Shown in pieces: positions 43,417-46,455 of a stretch of 46,455 bases of DNA. Made by a program: the position numbers and the translations under genes. This DNA comes from Fomitopsis serialis (lineage: Eukaryota; Basidiomycota; Agaricomycetes; Polyporales; Fomitopsidaceae): NCBI RefSeq assembly GCF_022376445.1, contig NW_025955275.1, positions 1-46,455 on the forward strand. Direction: 5' to 3'. The notes under the pieces were generated by a model. It did no database searches and was not told where the DNA came from. It saw only the letters and a program-made list of their open reading frames with translations. Within the stretch, counting starts at the first letter, position 1; each line of letters begins with the position of its first letter.

Positions 43417-46400
43417 TCAGTGCAAGTCTTCCCAGTTCGGCCGCGCTTGTCCTATGGAGAGCTTGCCCTTCTCTTTGCGCTGCCTGAGGTTCTTCACCTC
43501 GGTATTGATGAGGTCACGTAGGCGCTCGAGATCGAGACTTCGCTCAGCACGCGAACCCATGAGCAAGTTGCGCCAAATGCCGGCTGCCGCGACTGAGTTG
43601 TCGATGGAAAGCTGCATGGGACGGTGAAGGCGAACCATCTTCTGCATGAGATGGTCCGGGCTCGGGTATATGGCATCCGGCCAAGCAATGCGAATCGCGA
43701 ACCACCATCCTAGGGGCTGAGCACAGCTATCAGACGAGAGGAATATGTGGTAGCTGGGACAGTACTCACGCGGCCATCTGGCAGACATCGCTCAGGATAT
43801 GTATCATAGGTAGTGAGAGACCCATCTGGGAGAGAGAAGCTGTTTGATAATGAAGAAGCCACGTCAACAGTTATCTTTTCACACAAGAGGATTCACGTAC
43901 CGATGGACGACCCAATGGCTCTCATCATTCCGATGCTTAGCAAGGACGATGAGCAAGCGTGGGATCCCCTCAAGCCCGAAGGGAGCCCATAGGTCCCTGA
44001 GCATTCCACAGGCATCGCCATGTCGTCCATTATAGACGGCGGCACTAATAGCATCTGCCATGTTGGGCGGAACAAAGAGGCGGTCGACCCGCCCGGGAGG
44101 GCTGTCCGTCATCTTAGCCCTCACATAGCGTTTATACGTCTGCGTCGACCAGATGCTGAGCGCCACCTCATCCACCTGCATCCCCCGCATCGTACTGTTG
44201 ACCGCGTTGTCCAGTTCAGACGTCCGCCAGACGATTGCCCAGTTCAGTAGGCGCTGGTGAATCCGCTGCCACGGTGGTGGCAGGCTACGCTCATTCGCGT
44301 AATCTCCAGGCTGCCAAAGCTGATGGTCGGGCATGTTGCTGCCGTCCTGAGGGAGAGGTGGGAGCGGAGGCGACCCTCGGCGGTCAGTGTAGCCTCCCGT
44401 GTTCCCGTCGGGTATTTCAGGCAGGCCGGACTCTGTGACGGCTGCCTGCGCATCGCCATCGTCATAGTCTTCGCCGTCGTCTCGTGCAACCTCCCATGTC
44501 TTGTGCGTGGCCACCGACTGGCTACCGTTCGGCCGCTCTCGCAGCTTGTAGAACTGCTCCTCGAGGTACTGCTGGCCCGGAGAATCGGTGCGGTCATTCG
44601 GCATGTATTCGCTGCCCATGCCACGAGTCTGATCGTCGGTGGGCGCCAAATGGTGACCCTGCAGATCGTCATCATCGTCATAGACGTCCTCTTCCGGGAT
44701 GGCATCATGCAGGGACCCGTCATGATGGTGCATAGACCCAGGCAGCGTATGGAGGTTCGTCGAAGTGCGCAACTCCGTGTCCACAGGCTGATACATGGAT
44801 TCGTCGCCCATCGTCGTCGCCATGTTCACAGTCTGGGTCATTGGACTCTGGGCGTAGCCACCCGCCTGCGAGCCATAAGCAGGATAGCCTCTTCGGTCGG
44901 TGACGTATGATTCGCCCTGAGAAGATCGCAAGCTCCGCTCAATCTTCGGTGCGAGGCTATCAAGGCGTTCACGCATGTTTATCATGCCGTCGATGAGATC
45001 CTTCGCCCACTCCGGAGGGTCGGCGGCGGTGCCGATCTGCGTGGACCGTTTCGACGAAGGCTGAGCTTGGAGAGCAGCCATAAGATGCACGCTTGGGTCG
45101 TGGTCGTGATAGGACTTGCGGTACTGCCTGATCGACTGCACAGGCACAACATAAGCGATACTCATAAAGAACACAGAAACGGTAGACCTGCCTCGTTGTC
45201 GTGCTTCATGCCGAGCTTCTTGACTCTTGCCCGTACAGCCTTCCTAACGGCCTTCTTGACTGGCTCTCCCATAGGTTGATCCAGCGCGTTCAGCAGTTGG
45301 CAGAGCTCCATATCATGGAAGTGCGAATGCTGAATCTCCGGCTCCAAGGCTGACGGTGCTACCGTCGACAGCGCATAAGACGTACGAGAACGCGGCTGCG
45401 GGCCCGTCAGGACGTTGTTCACCATTCTCTGCTCGTCCGCGTTCAGATCATCCATAGGCGAAGCAGGACGTGAAGGGGTGGGGGTCGCCTGTGGGTCGTT
45501 GGCAACGGAGCGCTTCGATCGCGTGGGAGACATGGCGGCGGCAGCTCGTTGCAACTCTTCGTATGCACTGCGTTGAGCTGACATGGGCGCAGCCTGAGAG
45601 CGCGGTGACAAAGGTGCAGCCTGAGAGCGAGGCGACATGGGGGCTTGAGAGCGACCTGATATCATGGCGCGTGTTTAGCTATCATTCACTGTCGTCATAG
45701 CGTTATCAACACACCTCGTTGAGAAGTCGCATACTGTTCGCCGCCATTAGCCTGCGATGCGCTCTTCACAGACTTCGGAGGCTTCTGCGACGGGTCCCGA
45801 GTAGCAGCCTTCGCAGTCCGTTTCGAGAGCGCCTCTGTGACAGAATCGGACGGCGCAAGCGACGGAGACTTATTCGTGTGACGGTCGACCGGAGACGGTG
45901 CTCTTTGGGTGTGGACCTTGGACAGATTCTCCTCAAGGACGGACTCAGGTAAAGGCGGATAGGCCGTGCGGTTTGTCTTTTGCGTATTGCGTGACTTGAG
46001 CGACTGCCCTTGGGAAGCTGCTGTCCGAGGTGACCACGGCCGCTCGCCACCGCCGCCCGTTCGAGTAGGTGACAATGCCCGCGACACAGATTTTGGCGAC
46101 ACCATCTGCAAGGACGTTAGCAGGAAAGACGCAAAACGGTGTGGCGCTTACCCCGGCCATGTCGACGTTGGATGGAGACTTGTGTGAGGCCCTAGAACCG
46201 TTGTGCCTCATTCGGGATGCCGTTGGGCTGGAAGGGATGTCAGCTACCGAGGCCGGAAGTGGAACGGCTGCGGCTGCGGCTGTCGCCGGCGTCATGCCAA
46301 ATTGCTAACATAGAAGGATTGAGGTGGTGGGTCTCGACAGAACCTACGGAACACGTGCCTGGAATGGGTTCGGATGGCTGCTACTCGGAGAGCCGGGTAC

Positions 46401-46455
46401 TTGTACGGGTGGTTTGGGAGGGGTGTTCTGATAGGAGTCGGAATGGGTTTGTACT
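43417..46455 (-). CDS. Large mostly disordered hypothetical protein with conserved C-terminus, 5' end cut
   Basis: Not recognised. Exons 46304-46152, 46105-45715, 45655-45192, 45135-43901, 43839-43770 and 43716-43417 join in phase. Beginning at the ATG at 46295 this gives 867 residues, but an open Pro/Ser-rich frame (NTPPKPPVQVPGSPSSSHP) reaches the window edge and could be joined through a GC-AG intron (CAG|GCACGT at 46358), so the real start is probably outside. The N-terminal third is Ser/Pro/Arg-rich with a triplicated PRSQAAP-type unit. A basic patch follows (VKKAVRKAVRARVKKLGMKH), then an acidic disordered stretch (DVYDDDDDLQGHH). The C-terminal ~220 residues look folded (LLNWAIVWRTSELDNAV, LGWWFAIRIAWPDA, AAAGIWRNLLMGS). 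The intron 45191-45136 also appears to start with GC. Confidence 0.72.

Overview
This window is nuclear DNA of a filamentous basidiomycete, most likely an agaricomycete of polypore type. The basis is many short introns (about 45-70 nt, mostly GT-AG) inside compact genes, two aspartic peptidases of the polyporopepsin type, a basidiomycete-style GATA nitrogen regulator with a DUF1752-like block, and a serine-rich secreted 'glycopeptide' family. Exon structures were worked out by hand from reading frame, splice signals and paralogue comparison; no alignment or transcript data were used.

Left part (1-14 kb): a membrane-protein gene cut by the window edge (minus); gene A of an unrecognised three-exon family (plus); an SSU1-like sulfite efflux pump (minus); a 31-residue cysteine-rich, metallothionein-like gene (plus, copy 1); then a signal peptide peptidase gene (minus) lying between two polyporopepsin genes that are transcribed away from each other. 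Middle part (14-27.5 kb): 4.6 kb without a convincing gene, then an AreA/NIT2-like GATA factor (plus) facing a large Sec7-PH Arf exchange factor (minus).

Right part (28-46 kb): a cluster holding the second small cysteine-rich gene, family members B and C (tail to tail) and the third small cysteine-rich gene; two tandem secreted glycopeptide genes with Ser-rich tails; a CPSF73/YSH1 mRNA 3'-end endonuclease gene (minus); a small basic protein gene divergent from it; and a long disordered hypothetical protein running off the right edge (minus).

The most unusual material is the duplicated accessory content. Gene A and gene C, with flanking non-coding DNA, form an inverted duplication of about 1.7-1.8 kb with arms 26 kb apart. 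The tiny cysteine-rich gene occurs three times with almost only synonymous changes and a shared promoter block. Each copy of one family has a copy of the other nearby. Several introns appear to be GC-AG.
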